A stretch of 64,000 nucleotides of DNA from Polaromonas sp. C04. GTDB lineage: Bacteria; Pseudomonadota; Gammaproteobacteria; Burkholderiales; Burkholderiaceae_C. Shown here piece after piece: positions 8,550 to 17,799 of this stretch. The stretch's first letter is position 1, and the number at the start of each line of letters is the position of its first letter. A program made the position numbers and the translations under genes. The notes below the pieces were generated by a model that was given only the letters and a program-made list of their open reading frames with translations, ran no database searches and was not told the DNA's origin. The stretch lies in the NCBI RefSeq assembly GCF_002002705.1, contig NZ_MUNS01000032.1:1-64000 (forward strand). The letters are read 5' to 3'.

Positions 8550-9224
8550 ATGCCCCTGCCCACCCAACCACTCGACGACCTCGCCGCGCCCGCCCATGCC
8601 GAGGCCATTCTCGACTTCTGGTTTGCCGACGGCCTGGCGCTGGGCTGGCCCAGCCGCGACCTGAGCGTGCAGTGGTTCGGCACGGATGCGGCACTGGACC
8701 GGCAAATCGACCAGCAATTCGGCCCGTGGGTGCGGCTGGCGCAGGCCGGCGGCCTGCAGGGCTGGGAGCAGGACGCCGCGTCCGGCGCCACGCCCGCCGG
8801 CATTCCGGGGGGCACGCAACTGGCGCTGGTCCTCCTGCTCGACCAGCTCAGCCGCAACATGTTCCGTGGCACGGCCCAGGCCTTTGCCGGCGACGCGCGC
8901 GCGCAGCGACTGGTCAGCAACGCGCTGGCGCAAGGCCTGGACGCGCGCCTGCCGTGGATCGCGCGCGTGTTTTTGTACATGCCGCTGATGCACGCCGAGC
9001 ATCTGGCGCTGCAGGACGAATGCGTGCGCCGCTTCAGCGCGCTGGCGGCCCAGGTGCCCGCCACGCTGCAGGCCCGCATCGCGAGCCACCTGGACTTTGC
9101 GCGCCAGCACCGCGACATCATCATCCGGTTTGGCCGCTTCCCCTACCGCAACGCGGCGCTGGGACGCGCCAGCACGGTGCAGGAGCAGAAGTTTTTGAAG
9201 AAAGGCCCGCGCTTCGGGCAATGA
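8550..9224 (+). CDS. DUF924 family protein
   Basis: 224-residue soluble protein of the DUF924 family (TPR-like, function unknown). It has the family landmarks ILDFWF near the N-terminus, LDQLSRNMFRGT in the middle, and RFGRFPYRNAALGR with QEQKFL at the C-terminus. Starts 2 bp after the response regulator stop, so it is probably in the same transcript. Its stop overlaps the start of a JetD fragment as ATGA. Confidence 0.88.
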   Translation: MPLPTQPLDDLAAPAHAEAILDFWFADGLALGWPSRDLSVQWFGTDAALDRQIDQQFGPWVRLAQAGGLQGWEQDAASGATPAGIPGGTQLALVLLLDQLSRNMFRGTAQAFAGDARAQRLVSNALAQGLDARLPWIARVFLYMPLMHAEHLALQDECVRRFSALAAQVPATLQARIASHLDFARQHRDIIIRFGRFPYRNAALGRASTVQEQKFLKKGPRFGQ

Positions 9225-9751
9225 ACAGGTACGCCGCCGCCGCACAATCGGGTGCCGGTACGTTGTGCCCGGATATCACACTGGACGCCTGCAGTTTCAG
9301 TCGATTGACGATTGATGTTCGGCGGGTGCTCATCACCGAGAACGAGACCAACTTCCTGGCCTTGCCCAATGCCCCCGGTGCCATTGCCATCTTCGGCTCC
9401 GGATACGGCTGGGACGCACTCGCAAAGGCCCGATGGCTGGAGCGGTGCACCATTCATTACTGGGGCGATATCGACACCCACGGTTTCGCCATTCTTGATC
9501 AACTGCGCGGCCACTTCCCCCATGTCACATCAATCCTGATGGATCGGGTCACGCTTGACGCCCACACTGCCTTCTGGGGGCGTGAGGACAAACCGCAGCG
9601 AGGCGATTTGCACAGGCTGGCACCCGAGGAACTGAGCCTGTACAACGACCTGCGCGACAACCGCATCCGTGAAGGGCTGCGATTGGAGCAGGAGCATTTG
9701 GGCTTTGGTTGGGTGCGCGAGCGGATTGATCGATTGTTGCGACAAGACTGA
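9221..9751 (+). pseudogene. JetD (Wadjet) C-terminal fragment, N-terminus missing
   Basis: The 176-residue reading contains only the C-terminal DUF2220/TOPRIM-like nuclease part of JetD: VRRVLITENETNFLALP, IFGSGYGWDALAKARWL and YWGDIDTHGFAILDQLRGHF, with the acidic residues expected for metal binding. Full JetD proteins are roughly twice as long and also carry a DUF3322 N-terminal domain; the sequence upstream is the intact DUF924 gene, so the first half is gone. No jetA, jetB or jetC is present. It starts at an ATGA overlap with the preceding gene, so it may still be translated. Most likely a relic of a Wadjet plasmid-defence operon. Confidence 0.75.
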
Positions 9752-9794
9752 AAAAAGACTACATTCAGTCCTTCATGAATCAAAGGAGAAGCCC

Positions 9795-10070
9795 ATGCGC
9801 TACTCATCTCAAGTCAAACCGATCAGCTACCTGAAGGCCAACGCCGCCGAGGTGTTGTCGCATCTGTCCGAGCAGCGTGAGCCCTTGGTCATCACGCAGA
9901 ATGGCGAAGCCAAGGCCGTGCTGCAGGACGTCGCGTCCTTCGAAGAAACCCAGGAAACATTGGCGTTGCTGAAAATCCTGGCGCTCGGCAACCAGGACGT
10001 TGAAGCGGGTCGGGTCAAACCGGTTGTGGATGTGGTCGCTCGACTGCGCGCCAAGCCGGCAAAGGCCTGA
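9795..10070 (+). CDS. Phd/YefM-family antitoxin
   Basis: 91-residue antitoxin. The N-terminus (VKPISYLKANAAEVLSHL and EPLVITQNGEAKAVLQDV) is the Phd/YefM DNA-binding fold; the C-terminal half would wrap the toxin. Start fixed by AAAGGAG 5-11 bases upstream of ATG 9795. It overlaps the toxin start by one base (TGATG), the usual coupling. The 43-bp AT-rich gap upstream (9752-9794) is the probable autoregulated promoter. Confidence 0.93.
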   Translation: MRYSSQVKPISYLKANAAEVLSHLSEQREPLVITQNGEAKAVLQDVASFEETQETLALLKILALGNQDVEAGRVKPVVDVVARLRAKPAKA

Positions 10071-10411
10071 TGGTCAGTAGGCCGAACCGTTACGAGGTCC
10101 TGCTCACCCAAGGCGCGGAACAGGACCTGGAGTCCATTCACGATTACATTGCCGAGTTCGACTGCGTGGCAAACGCCAACTACGTGCTCGACCAGCTGAT
10201 GGACGTCGTGAAGGGTCTTGCACCGTTCCCCGAGCGAGGCAGTTACCCGAAGGAGTTGGTGGCGCTGGGCATCAAGGAGTATCGGCAAACCTCGTCCAAG
10301 CCTTACCGGGTGATCTACCGGGTCATTGGAGGCCAAGTCGTCATCTACTTGGTCGTCAATGGCCGCCGAGACATGCAGTCGGTGCTGGCTCGCCGGCTTC
10401 TCGGCGCTTGA
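10070..10411 (+). CDS. RelE/ParE-family toxin
   Basis: 113-residue toxin of the RelE/ParE superfamily: EVLLTQGAEQDLESIHDYI at the N-terminus, and the core strands YRVIYRVIGGQVVIYLVV followed by a basic end (NGRRDMQS). It would act on gyrase (ParE) or ribosome-bound mRNA (RelE); the sequence alone does not decide, although the EQDLESIHDYI helix favours ParE. Partner of the preceding antitoxin. Confidence 0.92.
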   Translation: MVSRPNRYEVLLTQGAEQDLESIHDYIAEFDCVANANYVLDQLMDVVKGLAPFPERGSYPKELVALGIKEYRQTSSKPYRVIYRVIGGQVVIYLVVNGRRDMQSVLARRLLGA

Positions 10412-10450
10412 CTCCGCAGCACCCGCGCCAGTGCTCATAAGCCCGCCACC

Positions 10451-10483
10451 AAGAAAAAGTCCGCAAACAGATCCTCTGCGGGC
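10451..10483 (-). terminator. Rho-independent terminator-like hairpin
   Basis: Minus strand reads GCCCGCA, an 11-base loop, TGCGGAC, then TTTTTCTT. Six of seven stem pairs are Watson-Crick and the seventh is a mismatch or wobble. It lies 24 bp past the stop of the minus-strand gene at 10507. Confidence 0.55.
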
Positions 10484-10506
10484 CTCAATCACAACGGGCT
10501 GATGGA

Positions 10507-10875
10507 TTAGCGATCGCGATCCCAGTGGCCGCGGCCATGGTGCTCGCGCCATTCCTCACGACCACGCCATCTCTCACCGTAGTAGCCGGGGCGGACCCAG
10601 CCGGTGCGGTAAACCGGATAAGGCGCAACCACCACCGGCGGCGCATAGGCGGGCTGCGTGTAATAAGCCTGCGGCTGCACATAAACGGGGGCCGGCTGGT
10701 AGTACACGGGCGGGGGCGCCACATACACCGGCGCGGGGAATCCGATGGCGATGCCCGGCAGGCCGATGCCCACGGACACGGCAACATGCGCCTGGGCAGC
10801 GCTGGTGGCGCCGAGTGCAGCCACGGCGAGCACGGCCGCCGCGGCGGTGGCATAGACAGAGCGGTTGTTTTTCAT
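10507..10875 (-). CDS. Exported PXPV-repeat protein
   Basis: 122-residue protein with a clear Sec signal (MKNNRSVYATAAAAVLAVAA, cleavage after AAQA). The mature part is full of Pro-Val-Tyr repeats (APVYVAPPPVYYQPAPVYVQ) and ends in a charged Arg/Glu/His tail. This is the PXPV-repeat envelope protein type common in Burkholderiales; function unknown. The start chosen has CAGGAG upstream; a longer reading from 10926 lacks a site. A hairpin terminator lies downstream. Confidence 0.82.
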   Translation of the reverse strand: MKNNRSVYATAAAAVLAVAALGATSAAQAHVAVSVGIGLPGIAIGFPAPVYVAPPPVYYQPAPVYVQPQAYYTQPAYAPPVVVAPYPVYRTGWVRPGYYGERWRGREEWREHHGRGHWDRDR

Positions 10876-11048
10876 CGTTATCTCCTGAAGAGGGCACAAA
10901 CTGCCCTTGCCTTTATTTAAACGCACCAGCGCCCATCCCGACTACCGACTGCACAGTGAAGATCATTGCCAGACGTAACAAACGCGGCGGATAAGCGCTG
11001 TAACAGGCACAACGGTTACAAATCGACCGGCCCGCCTAGAATCGGGAC

Positions 11049-12850
<1,802 letters not shown>

Positions 12851-12854
<4 letters not shown>

Positions 12855-13450
12855 GCCCCCCTCGTTCCAGCGGTCTCAAGCACCCCATTGTGGTGGTGAT
12901 TGCCGGGCCCAATGGCGCGGGCAAGTCGACTGCAGCACCGTTTTTACTCAGACAAGCTTTGGGCATTCTGGAGTTTGTGAATGCAGACCAGATTGCCGTG
13001 GGGCTGTCTGCGTACGCGCCTGAAACCGTGTCATTTGAGGCAGGCCGCATCATGCTCAAGCGACTTCAAGAACTGGCTGCAGCCAATGTTAGCTTTGCGT
13101 TCGAATCTACCTTGTCCAGCCGTACGTTTGCCTTGTTTCTGACCCGCTGCAAGGCGCGCGGTTACAGCGTTCAGATATTTTATGTGGCGCTGCCCAGTGC
13201 AGAGCTGGCCGTGAACCGGGTGGCGCTGCGCGTCAAGCTCGGCGGGTACGCCATACCGCAGGCAGACGTGAAGCGTCGCTTTCAGCGCAGTTTGCACAAT
13301 CTGCATGCGCTGTACCTGCCGCTTGCCGACCGCTGGACCATTCTGGATAATGCATCTGGCACACTCAAGCCTATTGCCCACGGCACTGCACGCCGCACTT
13401 ACATAGAGGAACCGGAAAAATGGCTCAATCTAAAACGGCTCGCCCAGTAA
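12851..13450 (+). CDS. Zeta-toxin-like P-loop kinase
   Basis: 199-residue protein with Walker A AGPNGAGKST at residues ~18-27, VNADQIA, FESTLSSRTF and an RRFQRSLHNL arginine region, the arrangement of the zeta toxin family, which phosphorylate UDP-N-acetyl sugars and block peptidoglycan synthesis. Chromosomal relatives of this type are often annotated simply as zeta toxin family. The start overlaps the glnS stop (ATGA), so its translation should be coupled to glnS. A 63-codon ORF overlaps its 3' end and is the only candidate antitoxin. Confidence 0.85.
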
Positions 13451-13611
13451 AGAAGAGCAGTGCATCAACCCGCCCGGCCACAGGACAAGACAAGGTTGCT
13501 CAGGCCTTGATCCAAGCATCCAGACAGGCCCGAAAACAACTCATGGCGCAAGGACTGAAGCTGCCCACCCAGAACTGGGCTGGCTCTGCCGTGCGCAACC
13601 CGGCCGTCTGA
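13420..13611 (+). CDS. Small basic protein, candidate zeta antitoxin
   Basis: 63-residue Lys/Arg/Ser/Ala-rich protein (MAQSKTARPVKKSSASTRPA, then a helix KVAQALIQASRQARKQLMAQ). It begins 31 bp before the zeta stop in another frame. I recognise no family. Its placement directly after a zeta-like kinase and the single amphipathic helix make it a candidate antitoxin, but no epsilon-type similarity is visible. It could also be unrelated or not expressed. Confidence 0.5.
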   Translation: MAQSKTARPVKKSSASTRPATGQDKVAQALIQASRQARKQLMAQGLKLPTQNWAGSAVRNPAV

Positions 13612-13680
13612 AATCCGGCCCTCTGCGCGACGATTTCCGGCCAAGACGTACAAGTGCCTTCGAAAGCGCACGCTCCGGGT

Positions 13681-14583
13681 TCAGTCAAAAAACTCTTCGT
13701 CAATCTTCTTGATCTGAATGGTTTCTTCGACCCGGCAACCGATGTCGTAGCGAATCATCAACCGTGTCAGCAAGTGACCATCAATCAGCACAATACGCTC
13801 AGAAGCTCAGCCGTTTCCTTCGCCGCGGGAGAAAAACCGGACGTCGTCACGAACAGGCCCTTGCTGGCCTTGAAGCGGTCCAAAGAGCCAAAAAAATCGC
13901 GTATATCTCCCGCGGAAACCTTGTTGTCGGCGTACCGCTTGGCCTGCACATAAATCCGATCTAAACCCAGAGCATCCTGGTCAATCACGCCATCGACACC
14001 ACCATCGCCGCTTTTTCCCAGTGCGCGCCCGGCCTCCGCGGCAGAACCGCCATAGCCCATCGCGACAAGCAATTGCACGACAAGGCGCTCGAAAAAGTCT
14101 GGTGGAGCGGCAAGCACTTTGGCCAATAGTTCCACGCTCAGGGATTTGTCCAGTTCGGCATGTGCGGAGCGGATGATTTCATCCGGAGTCAGGTCTTTCA
14201 GATTCGCTTCAGGCGTGGGCGCGCTGCCAGAAGGTTGATCGCTGACTTCTCGAAATAATTTGAACTCCGGGAATGTCTCCAAAAATTTGATGTTGATGGA
14301 CGGCGGCGGAGAAGCCAGCACGGCGCGTCCCCTCTCGCTGATGACGAAATGACCCCCGCCGGGTCAAGTCGACCAAACCGGCCTTGCCAAGGTAACTCTT
14401 GGCCCAATTAACCCGGTTGGCAAAAGTGGTCTGCTTGCCTGAAGGCAGCAGTTCGGATAGTTCAGCTTCCGTCAAACCCAGTTGCTTGCCAAGCAAGCCG
14501 ACGACCTCGGAAATTTTGATCTCGCCATTGGCCGACGCTCGAAGCACCGGCAGCATCAGCGTCTGAAAGTCGGGTATTGCCAT
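13681..14583 (-). pseudogene. mrr: mrr-type restriction endonuclease gene broken by two frameshifts
   Basis: Three consecutive pieces in different frames make up one Mrr protein of ~300 residues. Piece 1 (from 14583) is the winged-helix N-domain: MAIPDFQTLMLPVLRASANG ... GLVDLTRRG. It shifts frame at the GGGGG run near 14352-14356, where one G fewer would give RRGHFVISERGRAVLASPPP. Piece 2 carries the catalytic domain: DFFERLVVQLLVAMGYGG, GKSGDGGVDGVID, IYVQAKRY. Near 13800 a base (or 3n+1) is missing, and the third frame continues ERIVLIDGHLLTRLMIRYDI to KKIDEEFFD-stop at 13681. GGAGG precedes the start. Either a decayed gene or two sequencing errors. Confidence 0.85.
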
Positions 14584-14619
14584 GAATGAAAAACCTCCAC
14601 TTTTTTTGTAGTGTCAAGA

Positions 14620-14754
14620 TTATCGTTTCAGCTGCATCGATCGCATGAAGATCCGGCTGCTCGAGGCTGCCGCCCCCTCCAACCAGCGCATGACGCCCAA
14701 CTTGTAGTCTTCGTAACGGCTGCCGAACAGCGTGGACAGCACCCGTTCTTCGGA
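14620..14754 (-). pseudogene. 3' fragment of an isoprenylcysteine methyltransferase-like gene
   Basis: Minus-strand frame reads SEERVLSTLFGSRYEDYKLG then VMRWLE, followed by an unrelated tail to a stop at 14620. The intact gene at 15881-16342 ends EERALSSLFGRRYEDYKSGVRRWL. At the DNA level 14681-14754 and 15885-15958 agree at about nine of ten positions by hand count, in the same orientation. The copied segment also covers the last codons of the yedE-like gene (QRMTPNL versus QRLTPDL), so it derives from a similar gene junction. Confidence 0.75.
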
Positions 14755-14788
14755 CAATTAGCGGACAATTAGCGGACAATTAGGGTCA
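14750..14788. repeat. Triple GGACAATTAGC direct repeat with inverted AATTAG/CTAATT
   Basis: GGACAATTAGC occurs twice and GGACAATTAG a third time in tandem from 14753, followed by GGTCAGATTCTAATT, so the last AATTAG pairs with CTAATT nine bases later. GGGTCAGATTC-like strings often flank REP-type or mobile elements; no transposase is here. Confidence 0.6.
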
Positions 14789-14982
14789 GATTCTAATTAC
14801 CTCTGGTCAAAACCCATCAACAGCTCGATGCCGCCGTGTGGGCTGCTGCCCACTGACAAAGCCAAATTGAAGCGCCGGGCCAGGGCCGCTTGAACGGTTT
14901 TGGCAACAACGCCTTCTCATCCTCAAACTTGACCTGCCCCCACTTCCATGTGGCATGCCTTGCCGGCGGATAATCCGGCCTC

Positions 14983-15456
14983 ATGAACCTGTCTCTTTCT
15001 CTCTTCCCCCTCGGCTGGCAGCACTATCTGCTGGGCGGGCTGCTCGTGGGCGCGGGCACGGCGCTGCTGTTCATTTTGACCGGCCGTATCGGCGGCATGA
15101 GCACGCTGTTCTCGAGCACCTGGTCTTTCGTGGTGCACCGGCCGTTTTTCCAGCAGGCGCGGTTTGTCGATTCGCGCAACTGGCGGCTGGTGTATGCGCT
15201 GGGCCTGATCTTGGGCGGGCTGGTGTGGTGGCTGGGCTTTGCCGGGGGCGTGCGCGAGGCCACAAACGTGCCGGCATGGCAGCTGCTGGTGGGCGGTATT
15301 TTTGTGGGCTACGGGGCACGGCTGGGCAACGGCTGCACCTCGGGTCACGGCATTTGCGGGCTGGGCTCGCTGCAGTGGCCTTCGCTGATGGCGGTGCTGA
15401 CCTTCATGGCGACAGCGTTCCTCACGGCCAACCTGGCGGCAAGGTGGCTGTCATGA
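14983..15456 (+). CDS. YeeE/YedE family sulfur transport protein, first half
   Basis: 157-residue membrane protein of the YeeE/YedE (DUF395) family, implicated in thiosulfate or other sulfur-compound uptake. About four helices, with the conserved Cys-containing loop GARLGNGCTSGHGICGL near residue 115. In many bacteria the transporter is split in two halves; the second half follows with an ATGA overlap at 15453. No rhodanese or other sulfur gene is adjacent. Confidence 0.9.
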   Translation: MNLSLSLFPLGWQHYLLGGLLVGAGTALLFILTGRIGGMSTLFSSTWSFVVHRPFFQQARFVDSRNWRLVYALGLILGGLVWWLGFAGGVREATNVPAWQLLVGGIFVGYGARLGNGCTSGHGICGLGSLQWPSLMAVLTFMATAFLTANLAARWLS

Positions 15457-15911
15457 GCGTGGCCAACAGGACTCTCCCGCGCGCGCTGGCCACGCTGGTG
15501 GCGGGCGCGCTGTTTGGCTTCGGCCTGTCGCTGTCCACCATGATCCGGCCCGAAGTGGTGCTGAGTTTCCTGCACTTGAAGGACTTCGGCCTCATGCTGG
15601 TGATGGGCGGCGCGGTGGCGGTGGTGGTGCCGGCCTACAAGCTGGCACCCCGCTTGCTGGGTCGCCCGCTGCTGGGCGACGTGTTTCGCAGGCACCCCAG
15701 CGTCTGGAACCGCGACACGCTGCTGGGCGCGGCCCTGTTCGGTGTGGGCTGGGGGCTGTGCGGCGTATGCCCCGGCCCGGCCATTGCCGGCCTGGGTGCG
15801 GGCAACTGGAGCCTGCTGTGGGCGCTGGCCGGCATCGCGCTGGGTGCGCTGTTGCAGGGGCTGCGGTCGGACACACGCCCCTACAACCAGCGCCTGACGC
15901 CCGACTTGTAG
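15453..15911 (+). CDS. YeeE/YedE family sulfur transport protein, second half
   Basis: 152-residue membrane protein pairing with the preceding gene. It starts ALATLVAGALFGFGLSLSTM and carries the second Cys loop GVGWGLCGVCPGPAIAGLGAG, matching the family's C-terminal half. Translation is coupled to the first half (ATGA). Its last 31 bp overlap the 3' end of the convergent methyltransferase gene. Confidence 0.9.
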   Translation: MSVANRTLPRALATLVAGALFGFGLSLSTMIRPEVVLSFLHLKDFGLMLVMGGAVAVVVPAYKLAPRLLGRPLLGDVFRRHPSVWNRDTLLGAALFGVGWGLCGVCPGPAIAGLGAGNWSLLWALAGIALGALLQGLRSDTRPYNQRLTPDL

Positions 15912-16342
15912 TCTTCGTAGCGGCGGCCGAACAGCGAGGACAGCGCCCGCTCTTCGGGCCGGATCTGGAAGCGGTTCATGTAGAGCACAAAGGCCACGGG
16001 CCCCAGCAGCGCCCAGGCGCAAGACAGGTACACGGCCCACGCCACAAGGACAAACACGAGGCCGACATACATCGGATTGCGCGTCAGCCGGTACACGCCC
16101 GAGCAGACCAGGGCCGCGGCTTTTTCGGGCTTCATCGGGTTGACGGTGGTTTGGCTGCGCCGAAAGGCGATCACGCCCGCCAGATCAAAGGCGACGCCCA
16201 TCAGCGCCAGCACGATGGCCGCCGGCACACGCACGGCCGCGGGCAGATCGATCAGCGGGGCCAGCACCGCGATGCCCCACATGGCGGCGGCGGCCAACGC
16301 GGTAACGACGGGGGGCGGGATCTTCAGTTCGAGGGTTTGCAT
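15881..16342 (-). CDS. Isoprenylcysteine carboxyl methyltransferase (ICMT)-like membrane protein
   Basis: 153-residue protein with about four transmembrane helices and the ICMT/PEMT-type SAM-binding end: YRLTRNPMYVGLVFVLVAWA and FQIRPEERALSSLFGRRYEDY. Bacterial relatives methylate unknown substrates at the membrane. I chose the ATG at 16342; the frame is open further upstream but there it overlaps the NYN gene. It follows the NYN gene by 11 bp and probably shares its transcript. A partial second copy lies at 14620. Confidence 0.88.
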   Translation of the reverse strand: MQTLELKIPPPVVTALAAAAMWGIAVLAPLIDLPAAVRVPAAIVLALMGVAFDLAGVIAFRRSQTTVNPMKPEKAAALVCSGVYRLTRNPMYVGLVFVLVAWAVYLSCAWALLGPVAFVLYMNRFQIRPEERALSSLFGRRYEDYKSGVRRWL

Positions 16343-16353
16343 GCGCAGGCCCC

Positions 16354-17106
16354 TCAGCCGCCCTTCGAAGCCGAGCCTGCCTTGCGCCGCACGTGCAGTT
16401 GCACATGCGTGGAACCATCGCCCATCGGGACCTCTTTCACCTCCAGATAGCTCTGCTTGCGCATCAACTCGCCCAGCTTCGAGAAACCGTAGTTGCGCGG
16501 GTCGAACGAAGGATGGTTGCGCGTGAGCTGGCTGCCCAGCGCCGACAGGGTGGACCAGCCGTCGTCGCGCGCCGTGGCGTCCAGCGCCGTGAGGATCATG
16601 GGCCGCAGCTTGGGCAGGCCCGCCACCTCGGTGGCGACCTCGCGCGTCTTTTGCTCTTCGGGCTCGGCGCGCAAAATTTCCGTGTAGATGAACTTGTCGC
16701 ACGCGGCCACGAACGGCTCGGGCGTCTTGCGCTCACCAAAGCCGTACACCACCAGCCCTGCCTCGCGGATGCGCGTAGCCAGCCGCGTGAAGTCGCTGTC
16801 GCTGGAGACCAGGCAGAAGCCGTCCACGCTGGCGGTGTGCAGCACGTCCATGGCGTCGATGATGAGCGAGGCATCCGTGGAGTTCTTGCCGGTGGTGTAG
16901 CTGAACTGCTGGATCGGCTGGATGGCCAGCTTGTGCAGCACCTCCTTCCAGCCCTTGAGGTTCTGCGTGGTCCAGTCGCCATAGGCGCGCTTGATGGTGG
17001 CGGTGCCGTAGCGCGACACCTCGGCCAGCAGCTCCTGGATGACGGATGCCTGGGCGTTGTCGGCATCGATCAATACCGCGAGTCTTTCGTTGTGGGTTGT
17101 TGCCAT
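16354..17106 (-). CDS. NYN-domain (LabA/PIN-like) protein with C-terminal LOTUS/OST-HTH domain
   Basis: 250-residue protein. The N-domain (residues ~8-150) is a NYN ribonuclease fold with its acidic residues: VLIDADNAQ, DASLIIDAMDVL and LVSSDSDFTRLA. The C-domain (~165-240, LRPMILTALDATARDDGWS ... NYGFSKLGELM) matches the LOTUS/OST-HTH RNA-binding module. Probably an RNA-processing nuclease; its target is unknown. Followed at 11 bp by the methyltransferase gene. Confidence 0.9.
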   Translation of the reverse strand: MATTHNERLAVLIDADNAQASVIQELLAEVSRYGTATIKRAYGDWTTQNLKGWKEVLHKLAIQPIQQFSYTTGKNSTDASLIIDAMDVLHTASVDGFCLVSSDSDFTRLATRIREAGLVVYGFGERKTPEPFVAACDKFIYTEILRAEPEEQKTREVATEVAGLPKLRPMILTALDATARDDGWSTLSALGSQLTRNHPSFDPRNYGFSKLGELMRKQSYLEVKEVPMGDGSTHVQLHVRRKAGSASKGG

Positions 17107-17256
17107 GGGGCCTCCTGATTAGTGAGGATCGTACACAGGCAGGCAACTCCGTGCGCACAACTGGCTACCCTTCTTTGCACGAACTGCCCGCGCGGTATAC
17201 ACAAAGGACACATGGGCGGCGCACCATAAAGGCTCATGAACACAAGGAGTCCCAAC

Positions 17257-17691
17257 ATGAAAACCATGAAATCCACCACCATTGTTTGCGCGATTGCCGT
17301 CGCCAGCATGGGGCTCAGCACGCTCTCGTTCGCGCAGGACAACGATTGGCGCAACGCACCGCAGGCGCGGCCGCAGGTCCAGCAGCAAGGACCGCAGTAT
17401 CGGGCACAGCCTCAGCCGAATCGCAATGTGCGTCCTATCGACAACCGCTTTGACCATGGCGACATGCGCCGCAACGACCGTGGCAGCTACTACAACGCAC
17501 GCGGCCCGGAATTCAGGCGCGGCGGCTACATTCCGCGCGATTACCGCAACCGCCAGTACGTGGTGAACGACTACCGTGCGTACCACCTGAGCCCGCCCCC
17601 GCGCGGCCAGCAATGGGTGCAGGTGGGCAGTGACTATGTGCTGATCGCCATCGCCACAGGCCTGATCGCCAACATCGTTCTCAGCCGCTAA
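17257..17691 (+). CDS. RcnB-family periplasmic protein
   Basis: 144-residue exported protein: signal peptide MKTMKSTTIVCAIAVASMGL with cleavage after SFAQ, a Gln/Arg/Asn-rich middle, and the C-terminal RcnB domain (YHLSPPPRGQQWVQVGSDYV then LIAIATGLIANIVL). RcnB of E. coli modulates nickel/cobalt export; paralogues in Burkholderiales are widespread and mostly uncharacterised. AAGGAGT precedes the chosen ATG. A terminator follows. Confidence 0.87.
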   Translation: MKTMKSTTIVCAIAVASMGLSTLSFAQDNDWRNAPQARPQVQQQGPQYRAQPQPNRNVRPIDNRFDHGDMRRNDRGSYYNARGPEFRRGGYIPRDYRNRQYVVNDYRAYHLSPPPRGQQWVQVGSDYVLIAIATGLIANIVLSR

Positions 17692-17707
17692 AGCGGCGGC
17701 ACAAGAC

Positions 17708-17740
17708 AGCCCGGGCGAGTCATGCGCGCCCGGGCTTTCG
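17708..17740 (+). terminator. Rho-independent terminator after the RcnB gene
   Basis: AGCCCGGGCG (17708-17717) pairs exactly with CGCCCGGGCT (17727-17736) around a 9-base loop, followed by TTTCG. It lies 17 bp after the stop. The U-tract is short. Confidence 0.75.
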
Positions 17741-17799
17741 CGGGAACCAATGGCGCACGCGCTGCTCCATATATTTATATTTACCGATGGACGCGACGC

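Larger units (their letters stand above)
14584..14982. other. Gene-free stretch with remnants and short tandem repeat
   Basis: 399 bp with no intact gene. It holds a fragment of a second isoprenylcysteine-methyltransferase-like gene (14620-14754), a triple repeat of GGACAATTAGC, a small inverted AATTAG/CTAATT pair, and, on the minus strand of about 14795-14950, protein-like readings in two frames (SSPHGGIELLMGFDQR and TWKWGQVKFEDEKA) that suggest a decayed gene I do not recognise. The promoter for the following YeeE gene should also be here. Confidence 0.5.

Noticed and set aside
9752-9794. Short inverted repeats (GACT/AGTC, ATTCA/TGAAT) as a TA operator
   Set aside because: Arms are only four to five bases; plausible as a Phd site but too weak to call.
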